Positions 1-5,555 of a stretch of 5,555 nucleotides of DNA are shown here, one piece after another. Origin of the DNA: an uncultured Dehalococcoidia bacterium. GTDB lineage: Bacteria; Chloroflexota; Dehalococcoidia; Tepidiformales; Tepidiformaceae. Location: contig CALFYR010000616.1 in assembly GCA_937954195.1 (NCBI GenBank), positions 1-5,555 on the forward strand, in the 5' to 3' direction. Position 1 is the stretch's first letter. Each line of letters opens with the position of its first letter. The notes under the pieces were generated by a model. That model saw only the letters and a program-made list of their open reading frames with translations. It searched no databases and had not been told where the DNA came from. The position numbers and the translations under genes are program-made.

Positions 1-624
1 GCCGGCCCGGATGGCGTCCAGGATGTCGTGATTAACATAAGCAATCGCGTCGGCGGTCTTGACTACCTGTCCCTCCAGCGTCTCAGGCACCCCCCACCCC
101 TCTGCGAAGATGTCCTCTCTCGCCTTGGAGCTTTTTTTGATGGCGTCGAGAACTTCGTACGTGAGGTTCAACCCCTGCCCGCCGTTCTCTAGCTGGTCGA
201 GCACGCGGACCGAGTGATAGTTGTGGCGGAACCCTTCCGGCAGGCATTCCGCGAGCGCTTCCTCCCCGGCATGGCCGAACGGTCCATGGCCGATGTCGTG
301 TCCGAGCGCCGCTGCCTCAGCCAGGTCCTCGTTCAGGTTGAGTGCGCGAGTGATTGTTCGAGCCACCTGTGCCACTTCCAGGGTGTGCGTGAGGCGCGTG
401 ACGTAGTGGTCCTCGGCCGGGGCTATGAACACCTGGGTCTTGTGCTTCAGCCGTCGGAACGCCTTGGTGTGCAAGATGCGGTCCCGGTCGCGCTGGTACT
501 CCGTCCGCACGGGTGATGGCGCCTCCTGCCGGGCGCGCCCTCGGCTCGCTGTCGAACGCGCGGCGTAGGGACTGAGACGCTGCTCAGCGCCTTCGAGCCG
601 TCGCCGCACCTGGTGGAGGTCCAT
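1..624 (-). CDS. dgt: dGTP triphosphohydrolase-like HD-domain protein, N-terminal 208 residues (partial)
   Basis: Deoxyguanosinetriphosphate triphosphohydrolases remove triphosphate from dGTP (in many members other dNTPs too), a cytosolic metal-dependent reaction that controls dNTP pools. The frame is open for exactly 208 codons and leaves the window at base 1, so the C-terminal part is missing because of the window edge, not a mutation. Visible family features are an N-terminal LSPYAARS segment (residues 17-24), [13 protein letters not shown] (40-52) and [12 protein letters not shown] (55-66). The HD metal ligands are His80 in RLTHTLEV, His109-Asp110 in [14 protein letters not shown] and Asp192 in [11 protein letters not shown], all intact. 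This pattern fits the type-2 Dgt-like subgroup found in many bacteria. I chose the ATG at 624, which is preceded by a possible -10 box and no Shine-Dalgarno; a GTG at 663 is an in-frame alternative, with a stop just upstream at 670-672. The gene diverges from the small plus-strand gene at 792. Family assignment is firm; the exact substrate is not known. Confidence 0.93.
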   Translation of the reverse strand, partial: MDLHQVRRRLEGAEQRLSPYAARSTASRGRARQEAPSPVRTEYQRDRDRILHTKAFRRLKHKTQVFIAPAEDHYVTRLTHTLEVAQVARTITRALNLNEDLAEAAALGHDIGHGPFGHAGEEALAECLPEGFRHNYHSVRVLDQLENGGQGLNLTYEVLDAIKKSSKAREDIFAEGWGVPETLEGQVVKTADAIAYVNHDILDAIRAG

Positions 625-631
625 TCGGGGA

Positions 632-637
632 ATTCTA
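632..637 (-). promoter_or_regulatory. Candidate -10 box of dgt, implying a leaderless mRNA
   Basis: On the minus strand TAGAAT (5 of 6 matches to TATAAT) ends seven bases before the ATG at 624. A transcript starting at the usual distance would begin at or within a base or two of the A of that ATG. No purine-rich ribosome-binding site lies between the two. No good -35 hexamer is visible 16-18 bases upstream. The match could be chance, since one hexamer is weak evidence. Confidence 0.35.
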
Positions 638-746
638 GGCGAGTCACATCTTTGGCGACCCACGGATTGTTAATGAGTGCACAAACGGCGTGCCGGGCTA
701 TGTGAAGCCGGAGACTGTCTACCACGCAGCGAGGTGAAACGATGCT

Positions 747-772
747 TACCGGCCGGTAGAGAGAGCCGGCCG
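747..772 (+). promoter_or_regulatory. GC-rich hairpin / palindrome before the ABM-like gene
   Basis: A 7-bp perfect stem (CGGCCGG at 750-756 with CCGGCCG at 766-772) closes a 9-base purine-rich loop and ends two bases before the ribosome-binding site of the next gene. The left arm is also part of a separate perfect 12-bp palindrome, TACCGGCCGGTA (747-758), which at the DNA level could be a protein-binding site. There is no T-run after the stem, so it does not look like an intrinsic terminator. A role in controlling translation, or as an operator, is inference. Confidence 0.4.
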
Positions 773-791
773 ATGGAGAGGAACCACAACA

Positions 792-1100
792 ATGATCATC
801 GAAACGCTTGCGTTCGACGTTACTGGAATGACCGAGCGCCAGGCTTACTGCTTTGTCGAATCGTTCCGGCTCGGCATCGCCGAATTCCCGGGCCTGGAGG
901 CCCACGCCCGCATGCGGCTGCCCAACAGCAACCGCTACGTCATCATCGCAACCTGGGAGTCGGCCGAGGCGCTGAGCGCGTTTCGCCATTCAGACCTGTA
1001 CGCCCGCTTCCTGCTTAGCCCCAACGTCGAGACCATCGGCGACCGAGAAGAGGATGTCGTGGACCACAGCGAGCGGCTCGAACTGACCGCCGCGGCCTAA
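792..1100 (+). CDS. ABM-like dimeric alpha/beta-barrel protein (102 aa)
   Basis: This small soluble protein has no signal peptide or membrane segment. The pattern resembles the antibiotic biosynthesis monooxygenase (ABM) fold of the dimeric alpha/beta-barrel superfamily: an N-terminal beta strand (MIIETLAF), a helix, FPGLEAHARM (residues 32-41), a strand running into a conserved-looking Trp (YVIIATWES, Trp55) and a helix EALSAFRHSDLYARF (59-73). The length, about 100 residues, is typical for single-domain members. These proteins range from cofactor-free quinol oxygenases and haem-degrading enzymes to members of unknown role, and the residues seen here do not fix a substrate. The ATG at 792 is supported by GGAGAGG at 775-781, ten bases upstream. 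The gene lies alone on the plus strand, divergent from dgt and convergent with ppsA, with a hairpin on each side. The last ten residues are probably a disordered tail. That it is a real gene is likely; its fold is a moderately confident call. Confidence 0.68.
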   Translation: MIIETLAFDVTGMTERQAYCFVESFRLGIAEFPGLEAHARMRLPNSNRYVIIATWESAEALSAFRHSDLYARFLLSPNVETIGDREEDVVDHSERLELTAAA

Positions 1101-1107
1101 CATCGAT

Positions 1108-1136
1108 GCCGGGCGCCTACGCCTGTGGCGCCCGGC
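1108..1136. terminator. Convergent hairpin terminator between ABM-like gene and ppsA
   Basis: A perfect 10-bp inverted repeat (GCCGGGCGCC at 1108-1117 and GGCGCCCGGC at 1127-1136) encloses a 9-base loop. It begins seven bases after the plus-strand stop (1098-1100). Its right arm and loop overlap the last codons and the stop (1117-1119) of ppsA on the minus strand. On the plus strand it is followed by CCAATTTCG, a poor T-run; on the minus strand no T-run follows. It is very stable and suitably placed to stop transcription from both sides, but the missing T-tract makes the intrinsic mechanism uncertain. Confidence 0.6.
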
Positions 1137-3405
1137 CCAATTTCGCTTCGGCGTTGGCGATGATTTCGCGAGTGCGGTCGATCATGTCCGGGCTCACGCT
1201 GACGCTCGTGATGCCCCACTCGACCAGCTTCTCGGTCACCTCTGGGTAAACGCTCGGCGCCTGGCCGCAGATCGACGCCGTAATCCCACGGCGCTTGGCC
1301 ACCGTGACGGCAGTCTGGATGGCCGCCATCACCGCGTCGTTGCGTTCATCGAACGTATCGGCGAGCGCCTCGCTGTCGCGGTCAATGCCCAACACGAGCT
1401 GTGTCAGGTCGTTCGACCCAATCGAGATCCCGTCGATGCCCACATCCAGGAACTTGTCGAGGATGATGACGTTGGATGGTACCTCGACCATCATCCAGAG
1501 CTTGAAGTCATCGCCACGGACGAGCCCCTGCTCTGCGAGCAGTTGCTTCACGCCCTGGAGTTCGCGCGGGGTCCGTACGAACGGGACCATCACGTAGAGG
1601 TTCTTGTACTGGGCGCGAACCTGCTTAATGGCCTCGATTTCGAGCTGGAAGATGTCCGGCTCGCGGATGTAGCGGCTCGCCCCGCGGTACCCGATCATCG
1701 GGTTTTCCTCGTTCGCCTCGTACTGAGAGCCACCACGAAGGTTTGCGTATTCGTTCGTCTTAAAGTCCGTCAGCCGGTAGACTACTGGCCGCGGCGCGAA
1801 GGAGCGGCAAAACTCCCCGATGCCCTCAGCCAGCTGGCGCGTGTACTCACCCGGGTTCCCCTCGTCGATAAACGTGCGGGGGTGGGTGCCAATCTGCGCG
1901 ACGATGAATTCCGCCCGAAGCAGGCCGACGCCATCAACGTTCCGCTGGCCTACCCTTTCGGCAAGCTCCGGTTCGGCAAGGTTCACATAAAGCCGAGTGG
2001 TCGTCTTGAGCGAGGATGCCTTGGCATACCGCTCTTTCTGGCGTTCGTACCACGCGAGGCGAGCTTCGGCACGCCCCTCGTAGATATTCCCGATTGAACC
2101 ATCAACCGTAACTTCCCTGTCGACCTCCAGGTGGGTTGCCCCGCCGGCGCCGACCACACACGGGATACCGAGTTCGCGGCTGACAATCGCGGCGTGGCAC
2201 GTCCGGCCGCCGCGTTCGGTGATGATGGCCGAAGCGCGTTTCATCGCCGGGACGAAGTCGGGCGTGGTCATTTCCGCCACCAGCACGTCGCCCTGCTTCA
2301 CGATGTCGATGTCACGGGGATCGTGGACGACCCGGATGATCCCCACGCCCACGCCGGGGCTGGCCGGCTGACCGGAGAGCAGCACCGGCGCCGATTCCTC
2401 GTCTCCCTCATCGTCGTCCTGGTGGCCGTGCTTCAGCGTCGTAACGGGCCGTGCCTGGGTCAGGTAGAACTGCCCGTGCTCGTAGGCCCACTCAATGTCT
2501 TGCGGGGCGCCGTAGTGCTGTTCGACAGCGCGGCCGATACGGGCGAGCTCGCGGATCTCTTCATCGCTGATCTTTTGTGCTTCGCGAAGGTCTCCGGGGA
2601 CCTCAACCCACACGTTGGCGCCCTCGTGGTGGCCGTTGGAGTCAGTCGACTTCACGAACTGGCGGTCCTGCGGTGTGACAGTCTTGCTCGCGATTTGCAG
2701 CGATTCCTTGTGCAGGATGTACAGGTCTGGAGATATTTCGCCCGATACGATGCCTTCGCCCAGGCCGTAGACCGCCTCGATCGTGATCTTCGATGAGTCG
2801 GAGGTCACAGGTTCAACAGTGAACATAACTCCGGACTTCTCGGATTGCACCATCCGCTGGACCGGCACAGCGAGGCCAACCTTGGTGTGGTCGTACCCCG
2901 CTTCTTCGCGATAGAAGATCGCTCGCCCTTCAAACAGCGACGCCCAGCACGCCTGGACGGCCCGGACGACGTTGTCTTCTCCGACCACGTTCAGGAACGT
3001 GCTCTTCTGGCCCGCGAAACTCGTCTCCGGAAGGTCCTCGGCAGTGGCGGAACTGCGGACGGCGACAGGCCCCTCGCCGAGCTGGCGGTACGCCTCGCGG
3101 ATCTCGTCGGCGATGTGCGCCGGCATCGGCGCCTCAACGATCCGGCGGCGGATGTTCGCCGCCCGGTCGTTCAACATGCGCGAGTCGTGCACGTCGAGCC
3201 CAAAGAGCTCCTTCTTGATGAGCGGTTCGAGCGCGTTCTGCTGGATGAAGTGGAAATAGGTATCGGCGGTGACCACAAAGCCCGGGGGAACCGGGATAGA
3301 AGCACGGGTGAGTTCGCCAAGATTGGCGCCCTTGCCACCCACGAGAGCGAGATCCTCTCGCCCAACTTCGGAAAACCACACTACCGATCGCGTCACGCTA
3401 ACCAA
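1117..3405 (-). CDS. ppsA: Phosphoenolpyruvate synthase (pyruvate, water dikinase), 762 aa
   Basis: PEP synthase converts pyruvate, ATP and water to PEP, AMP and phosphate at the cytosolic entry to gluconeogenesis. All three domains are complete, and 762 residues is a normal length. The N-terminal ATP-grasp-like domain has GGKGANLGEL (23-32) and VRSSATAEDLP (116-126). It is followed by an acidic hinge, DDDEGDEES (330-338). The swivelling domain carries the phosphorylated histidine in GGRTCHAAIVSRELG (His404). The C-terminal TIM barrel has LLRAEF (495-500), ENPMIGYRGASRY, MVEVPSN (Glu641), GSNDLTQ (663-669) and the catalytic cysteine in SICGQ (Cys713). I prefer the TTG start at 3405 because GGAGGT lies nine bases upstream. 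The longer GTG start (3426) has no ribosome-binding site and would encode that site itself; a GTG at 3396 is possible but too far from it. The separate regulator kinase known for some PEP synthases is not in the window. The gene follows glmS in the same direction, with its own promoter-like signals. Confidence 0.96.
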   Translation of the reverse strand: MVSVTRSVVWFSEVGREDLALVGGKGANLGELTRASIPVPPGFVVTADTYFHFIQQNALEPLIKKELFGLDVHDSRMLNDRAANIRRRIVEAPMPAHIADEIREAYRQLGEGPVAVRSSATAEDLPETSFAGQKSTFLNVVGEDNVVRAVQACWASLFEGRAIFYREEAGYDHTKVGLAVPVQRMVQSEKSGVMFTVEPVTSDSSKITIEAVYGLGEGIVSGEISPDLYILHKESLQIASKTVTPQDRQFVKSTDSNGHHEGANVWVEVPGDLREAQKISDEEIRELARIGRAVEQHYGAPQDIEWAYEHGQFYLTQARPVTTLKHGHQDDDEGDEESAPVLLSGQPASPGVGVGIIRVVHDPRDIDIVKQGDVLVAEMTTPDFVPAMKRASAIITERGGRTCHAAIVSRELGIPCVVGAGGATHLEVDREVTVDGSIGNIYEGRAEARLAWYERQKERYAKASSLKTTTRLYVNLAEPELAERVGQRNVDGVGLLRAEFIVAQIGTHPRTFIDEGNPGEYTRQLAEGIGEFCRSFAPRPVVYRLTDFKTNEYANLRGGSQYEANEENPMIGYRGASRYIREPDIFQLEIEAIKQVRAQYKNLYVMVPFVRTPRELQGVKQLLAEQGLVRGDDFKLWMMVEVPSNVIILDKFLDVGIDGISIGSNDLTQLVLGIDRDSEALADTFDERNDAVMAAIQTAVTVAKRRGITASICGQAPSVYPEVTEKLVEWGITSVSVSPDMIDRTREIIANAEAKLGRAPQA

Positions 3406-3414
3406 ACTGCCTAT

Positions 3415-3420
3415 ACCTCC
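3415..3420 (-). promoter_or_regulatory. Ribosome-binding site that decides the ppsA start
   Basis: GGAGGT on the minus strand is the only strong Shine-Dalgarno match near the ppsA N-terminus. It stands nine bases before TTG at 3405, and 18 before the GTG at 3396. It lies inside the coding sequence that would follow from the GTG at 3426, which argues against that longer start. Confidence 0.7.
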
Positions 3421-3439
3421 ACGCACCGCGCATAGAACA

Positions 3440-3456
3440 GACCGATACGTTCGGTC
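3440..3456 (-). promoter_or_regulatory. Operator-like dyad at the predicted ppsA transcription start
   Basis: A perfect 6-bp inverted repeat, GACCGA-N5-TCGGTC, is centred at 3448, some 14 bases downstream of the TATAAT box on the minus strand and over or just after the expected +1. Length, symmetry and position resemble binding sites of dimeric repressors; the half-site is similar in style to some TetR-family operators. It could instead form a small hairpin in the 5' leader of the mRNA. No regulator gene is present to match it. Confidence 0.45.
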
Positions 3457-3461
3457 GGGGG

Positions 3462-3467
3462 ATTATA
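3462..3467 (-). promoter_or_regulatory. Candidate -10 box of ppsA
   Basis: A perfect TATAAT on the minus strand, in an otherwise GC-rich gap, predicts a start near 3455 and a 5' leader of about 50 bases. The -35 region is weak: the best hexamer at 16-base spacing is GCGCCA, three of six matches, and it falls inside the neighbouring hairpin. Weak -35 elements often go with activator or repressor control, which fits the nearby dyads. Confidence 0.55.
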
Positions 3468-3504
3468 GACCGGGCCGGAGAATTGGCGCTCCGGCCAAAC
3501 GGTC
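3468..3504 (-). terminator. Strong hairpin after glmS, possible terminator overlapping the ppsA promoter
   Basis: On the minus strand GACCG, a TTT bulge, then GGCCGGAG pairs across an 8-base loop with CTCCGGCC followed directly by CGGTC. That gives 13 base pairs with one 3-base bulge. It begins 28 bases after the glmS stop, a normal place for a terminator, but is followed by TATAAT and a C-run rather than a T-run. Because it spans the -35 region of ppsA, it could also act as a DNA operator. Structure is certain from the sequence; function is inferred. Confidence 0.5.
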
Positions 3505-3532
3505 CTTTTCTCTGGTCTGTGGTGGGCCGCTT

Positions 3533-5383
3533 CTACTCCACCGTGACCGTTTTGGCGAGATTTCTCGGCTGGTCCACGTCACAGCCGCGATGCACCGCGA
3601 CGTAGTAGGCCAGGAGCTGAAGTGGGATCGACGCGACGATAGGTTCCACGTGAGCGGCGACCTCCGGCACTTCGATAACGGCGTCAGCGAGCTTCGCCAG
3701 CTCCGCGTCTCCCTCGGTGACCACGGCGATGACGTCGCCACCACGCGCCTGCACCTGCTCGATGTTCGAAACGATTTTCGCCCGAAGCGCATGCTTCGTC
3801 GCGATTGCGATGGTGGGGAAAGATGGGTCGATGAGCGCGATCGGCCCGTGCTTCATCTCGCCGGCGGCATAGCCTTCCGCGTGGATGTAACTGATCTCCT
3901 TCATCTTGAGTGCGCCTTCCATGGCTGCGGGGAACGCAAGACCACGTCCGAGGAACAGCAAGTGGTTTGATCCGGCATACCGAACGGCCATCCGCTGAAT
4001 CTCCCGCGTCTGCCCCAGCACCCGAGCGACAGCGTCCGGGAGCCTGGACACGTCAGCGAGCCGCTCCTGCAGCTGCTCGCGCGTGAGCGTGCCGCGAGCT
4101 TCGCCGAGCCGCAACGCGAGCATGTACATGGCGACTACCGCCGCCGTGAAGCATTTTGTGCTTGCCACGCCGCGTTCGAGGCCGGCCCGCGTGTATACCG
4201 TTCCGTCCGCGACCCGGGTCGTCTGGGCGCCTTCGGTGTTGCAGATCGTGACCTGCAGTGCCCCGCCGGACCGGGCGAGTGCCATCGCTTCCAGCACATC
4301 GACCGTCTCCCCGCTCTGGCTCACGGAGACCACGAGCGTCTTCGAATCCAGTACAGGGTTTCGGTAGCGGAACTCGCTGGCGTTATCGGTCACAGCGGCT
4401 ACCCGCGCGAAGTCTTCGAAGTACCGCTGGCCGATCATGGCGGCATGGAGGCTCGTCCCCATTCCCAGGAGCACCACCCGGTCAACCTGGGAGAGCCGGT
4501 CCGCGGCTGCCTCGAGGTCGTCGAGGTAGAGCGTCGGGGGTTCCAACGTGCCGAGACTCCAGATCGTGTCCGCGATTGCCTCAGGCTGCTCCATTATCTC
4601 CTTGAGCATGAAGTGCGCGTAGTCGCCCTTCAGCGCGCTCACGGGGTCGATGGGGATGCGCTTGCGTTGCACCGTGGCCGCGTTGCCCGTGAGGTCAACG
4701 TAACTGGCGCCGTCGCGGTCAATGCGCGCGAGCTGCCCGTCGGCGAGGAAAGCGACGTCCTGGCTCAGTGGGAGCACGGCAGCAAGGTCGCTCGCGAGCA
4801 CCATTTCGCCCTGGCCGTAGCCCACGACCACTCCGCCGGCATTACCCAGTCGAGCGGCGACCATTGCGCCGGGTTCGCTGGCGGACATGGCAACGATTGC
4901 CTGTGACCCTTCGAGCTTCGAAGCCGTCACCCGCAACGCTTCCAGCAAAGAATCGCCGGCGCCTATCCGCTCCTCCATGAGGTGCGCGACAGTCTCAGTA
5001 TCGGTTTCGCTCAGGAACTTGTGACCACGAGCCTGCAGTTCGCTGCGGAGTTCGGCGTAGTTCTCGACGATGCCGTTGTGGATGACAACGACCTCGCCAT
5101 TGCAGCTCAAGTGCGGATGGGCGTTCTGATCGCTGGGCTTGCCGTGCGTCGCCCAACGGGTATGGCCGATGCCGACGGTGGCTGCCGAAGCGCCATTGGG
5201 CGAAAGGGCGTTCTCAAGGTTCGCGATCTTGCCTTGCTTTTTTGTGATGTGAAGCGCGTTCTCCGCGCCATCGAGTACGGCGATGCCTGCCGAGTCGTAG
5301 CCGCGATATTCGAGGTCCTTGAGGGCACGGATGAGCACGGGCACAGCCGAGCGCTCGCCGGCGAATCCAACGATTCCACACAT
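3533..5383 (-). CDS. glmS: Glutamine-fructose-6-phosphate aminotransferase (isomerizing), 616 aa
   Basis: GlmS makes glucosamine-6-phosphate from fructose-6-phosphate and glutamine, the committed cytosolic step to UDP-GlcNAc for cell wall and other amino sugars. The N-terminal glutaminase domain has the catalytic Cys2 in MCGIVGF, YRGYDSAG (27-33 region), GHTRWATHG (73-81), NAHPH and SETDTE (126-130). Two SIS sugar-isomerase domains follow. The first has GMGTS (307-311) and SQSGET (355-360), then GVASTK (405-410). The second has EGALKMKEISYIHAEGYAAG with Glu489, Lys493 and Glu496, then KHGP (His512). The C-terminus, RNLAKTVTVE, is typical and includes Lys611. The length matches the family (E. 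coli 609 residues), with all key residues present. The start at 5383 is fixed because the N-terminal cysteine must follow the first Met; AAGGGAG stands nine bases upstream. An ATG at 5425 in the same frame would bury that cysteine and is rejected. Confidence 0.97.
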   Translation of the reverse strand: MCGIVGFAGERSAVPVLIRALKDLEYRGYDSAGIAVLDGAENALHITKKQGKIANLENALSPNGASAATVGIGHTRWATHGKPSDQNAHPHLSCNGEVVVIHNGIVENYAELRSELQARGHKFLSETDTETVAHLMEERIGAGDSLLEALRVTASKLEGSQAIVAMSASEPGAMVAARLGNAGGVVVGYGQGEMVLASDLAAVLPLSQDVAFLADGQLARIDRDGASYVDLTGNAATVQRKRIPIDPVSALKGDYAHFMLKEIMEQPEAIADTIWSLGTLEPPTLYLDDLEAAADRLSQVDRVVLLGMGTSLHAAMIGQRYFEDFARVAAVTDNASEFRYRNPVLDSKTLVVSVSQSGETVDVLEAMALARSGGALQVTICNTEGAQTTRVADGTVYTRAGLERGVASTKCFTAAVVAMYMLALRLGEARGTLTREQLQERLADVSRLPDAVARVLGQTREIQRMAVRYAGSNHLLFLGRGLAFPAAMEGALKMKEISYIHAEGYAAGEMKHGPIALIDPSFPTIAIATKHALRAKIVSNIEQVQARGGDVIAVVTEGDAELAKLADAVIEVPEVAAHVEPIVASIPLQLLAYYVAVHRGCDVDQPRNLAKTVTVE

Positions 5384-5392
5384 GGGGTACTT

Positions 5393-5399
5393 CTCCCTT
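5393..5399 (-). promoter_or_regulatory. Ribosome-binding site of glmS
   Basis: AAGGGAG on the minus strand stands nine bases before the ATG at 5383. It supports the start that leaves the catalytic cysteine at position 2 rather than the in-frame ATG at 5425. Confidence 0.7.
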
Positions 5400-5453
5400 C
5401 TGGTCCCTGACGCCGGGTGAGACACACTCGACGAAGGGGTAGGGCGGCAGCAC

Positions 5454-5479
5454 GCGGTCCGCCTGCGATCGACGGACGC
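5454..5479 (-). repeat. Imperfect hairpin in the glmS leader
   Basis: On the minus strand GCGTCCG (5479-5473) pairs with CGGA-C-CGC (5461-5454), seven base pairs with one bulged base, around an 11-base loop. It lies about 70-95 bases before the glmS start, and so would be in the 5' leader if transcription begins upstream. It may be chance in GC-rich DNA. Confidence 0.35.
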
Positions 5480-5506
5480 TATCCGGTAATTCGGTGAGAA
5501 GGATAG
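5479..5506 (-). repeat. CTATCC-N16-GGATAG dyad upstream of glmS
   Basis: A perfect 6-bp inverted repeat with a 16-base spacer directly abuts the imperfect hairpin at 5454-5479 and shares one base with it. Together they could form two stacked stems in a leader RNA. Alternatively this 28-base dyad could be a regulator binding site. Neither use can be shown from sequence alone. Confidence 0.35.
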
Positions 5507-5555
5507 GGAGAAACGAAGGGAGTGCGATTCCCTGGCACATGGCGCGCCTTTGTCA

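Larger units (their letters stand above)
5384..5555 (-). other. glmS upstream leader without a recognisable gene
   Basis: This stretch up to the window edge carries no convincing gene on either strand. I do not see the conserved core of the glmS ribozyme known from Gram-positive bacteria, and no clear promoter. The last bases on the minus strand begin TGACA, which might be the edge of a -35 box, but no good -10 follows at 16-18 bases. It does contain two adjacent inverted repeats, annotated separately. Confidence 0.5.

Noticed and set aside
330..480. Idea that dgt is broken because no complete frame was evident
   Set aside because: The minus frame is uninterrupted from 624 to base 1 with all metal ligands present; it is simply cut by the window edge.
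214..516. Plus-strand open frame of 100 codons inside dgt
   Set aside because: Antisense shadow of the conserved HD-domain region, with no ribosome-binding site and no recognisable domain.
447..989. Minus-strand open frame of 180 codons across the dgt start and the ABM-like gene
   Set aside because: It is out of frame with dgt, whose real frame carries all HD-domain motifs, and antisense to the ABM-like gene. Its product resembles no family.
2131..2796. Long plus-strand open frame (221 codons) inside ppsA, with others at 1543-2097, 2845-3435 and 3269-3970
   Set aside because: They lie antisense to an intact, fully motif-supported enzyme gene; their translations show no recognisable domain and have the biased composition expected of opposite-strand frames in GC-rich DNA.
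5384..5425. Fourteen-residue N-terminal extension of GlmS from the ATG at 5425
   Set aside because: GlmS needs its catalytic cysteine next to the initiator Met; the extension would bury it, and the ribosome-binding site fits the ATG at 5383.
5214..5540. Minus-strand frame of 108 codons covering the glmS leader and 5' end
   Set aside because: It overlaps the glmS N-terminus in another frame, lacks a ribosome-binding site and shows no domain; the glmS frame is certain.
5539..5555. Possible plus-strand gene start (ATG at 5539) at the right edge
   Set aside because: Only five codons are visible and the nearest purine-rich site is about 17 bases away, so it cannot be supported.
5384..5555. glmS ribozyme
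   Set aside because: The conserved core sequences of the known class were not found when the leader was read on the glmS strand.

Overview
The window is high-GC bacterial chromosomal DNA carrying two complete housekeeping enzyme genes, one partial housekeeping gene and one small accessory gene. From the left edge these are: the N-terminal part of a dGTP triphosphohydrolase-like HD-domain protein (minus strand, running off the left edge); a small ABM-like alpha/beta-barrel protein (plus strand); a complete phosphoenolpyruvate synthase (minus strand); a complete GlmS, glutamine-fructose-6-phosphate aminotransferase (minus strand); and about 170 bases of GlmS leader up to the right edge. No tRNA, rRNA, CRISPR array, transposase or integrase is visible. 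The gene content and protein style (type-2 Dgt-like protein, stand-alone PEP synthase, high GC, a TTG start and a possible leaderless start) would fit a Chloroflexota/Dehalococcoidia-like bacterium. That placement is inference only, and actinobacterial or other high-GC lineages cannot be excluded.

Layout: glmS and ppsA run in the same direction, separated by 127 bases. That gap holds a strong hairpin, a perfect TATAAT box and an operator-like dyad, so ppsA probably has its own promoter rather than depending only on read-through from glmS. ppsA converges on the ABM-like gene; their stop codons are only 16 bases apart, and a perfect 10-bp GC-rich hairpin overlaps the ppsA stop and probably terminates transcription there. 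The ABM-like gene diverges from dgt across 167 bases, where a hairpin sits just before its ribosome-binding site. The ABM-like gene is therefore a plus-strand insert between same-strand housekeeping genes, with its own control elements on both sides.

Functionally, PEP synthase makes PEP from pyruvate at the entry to gluconeogenesis. GlmS withdraws fructose-6-phosphate from the same carbon flow to make glucosamine-6-phosphate for peptidoglycan or other amino sugars. Dgt-like proteins trim dNTP pools. The ABM-like protein has no clear link to these.

I found no convincing new biological system. The most interesting signals are in the gaps: four alternating GACCG/CGGTC arms bracketing the ppsA -10 box, the structured non-ribozyme leader of glmS, and the compact convergent terminator overlapping the ppsA stop.
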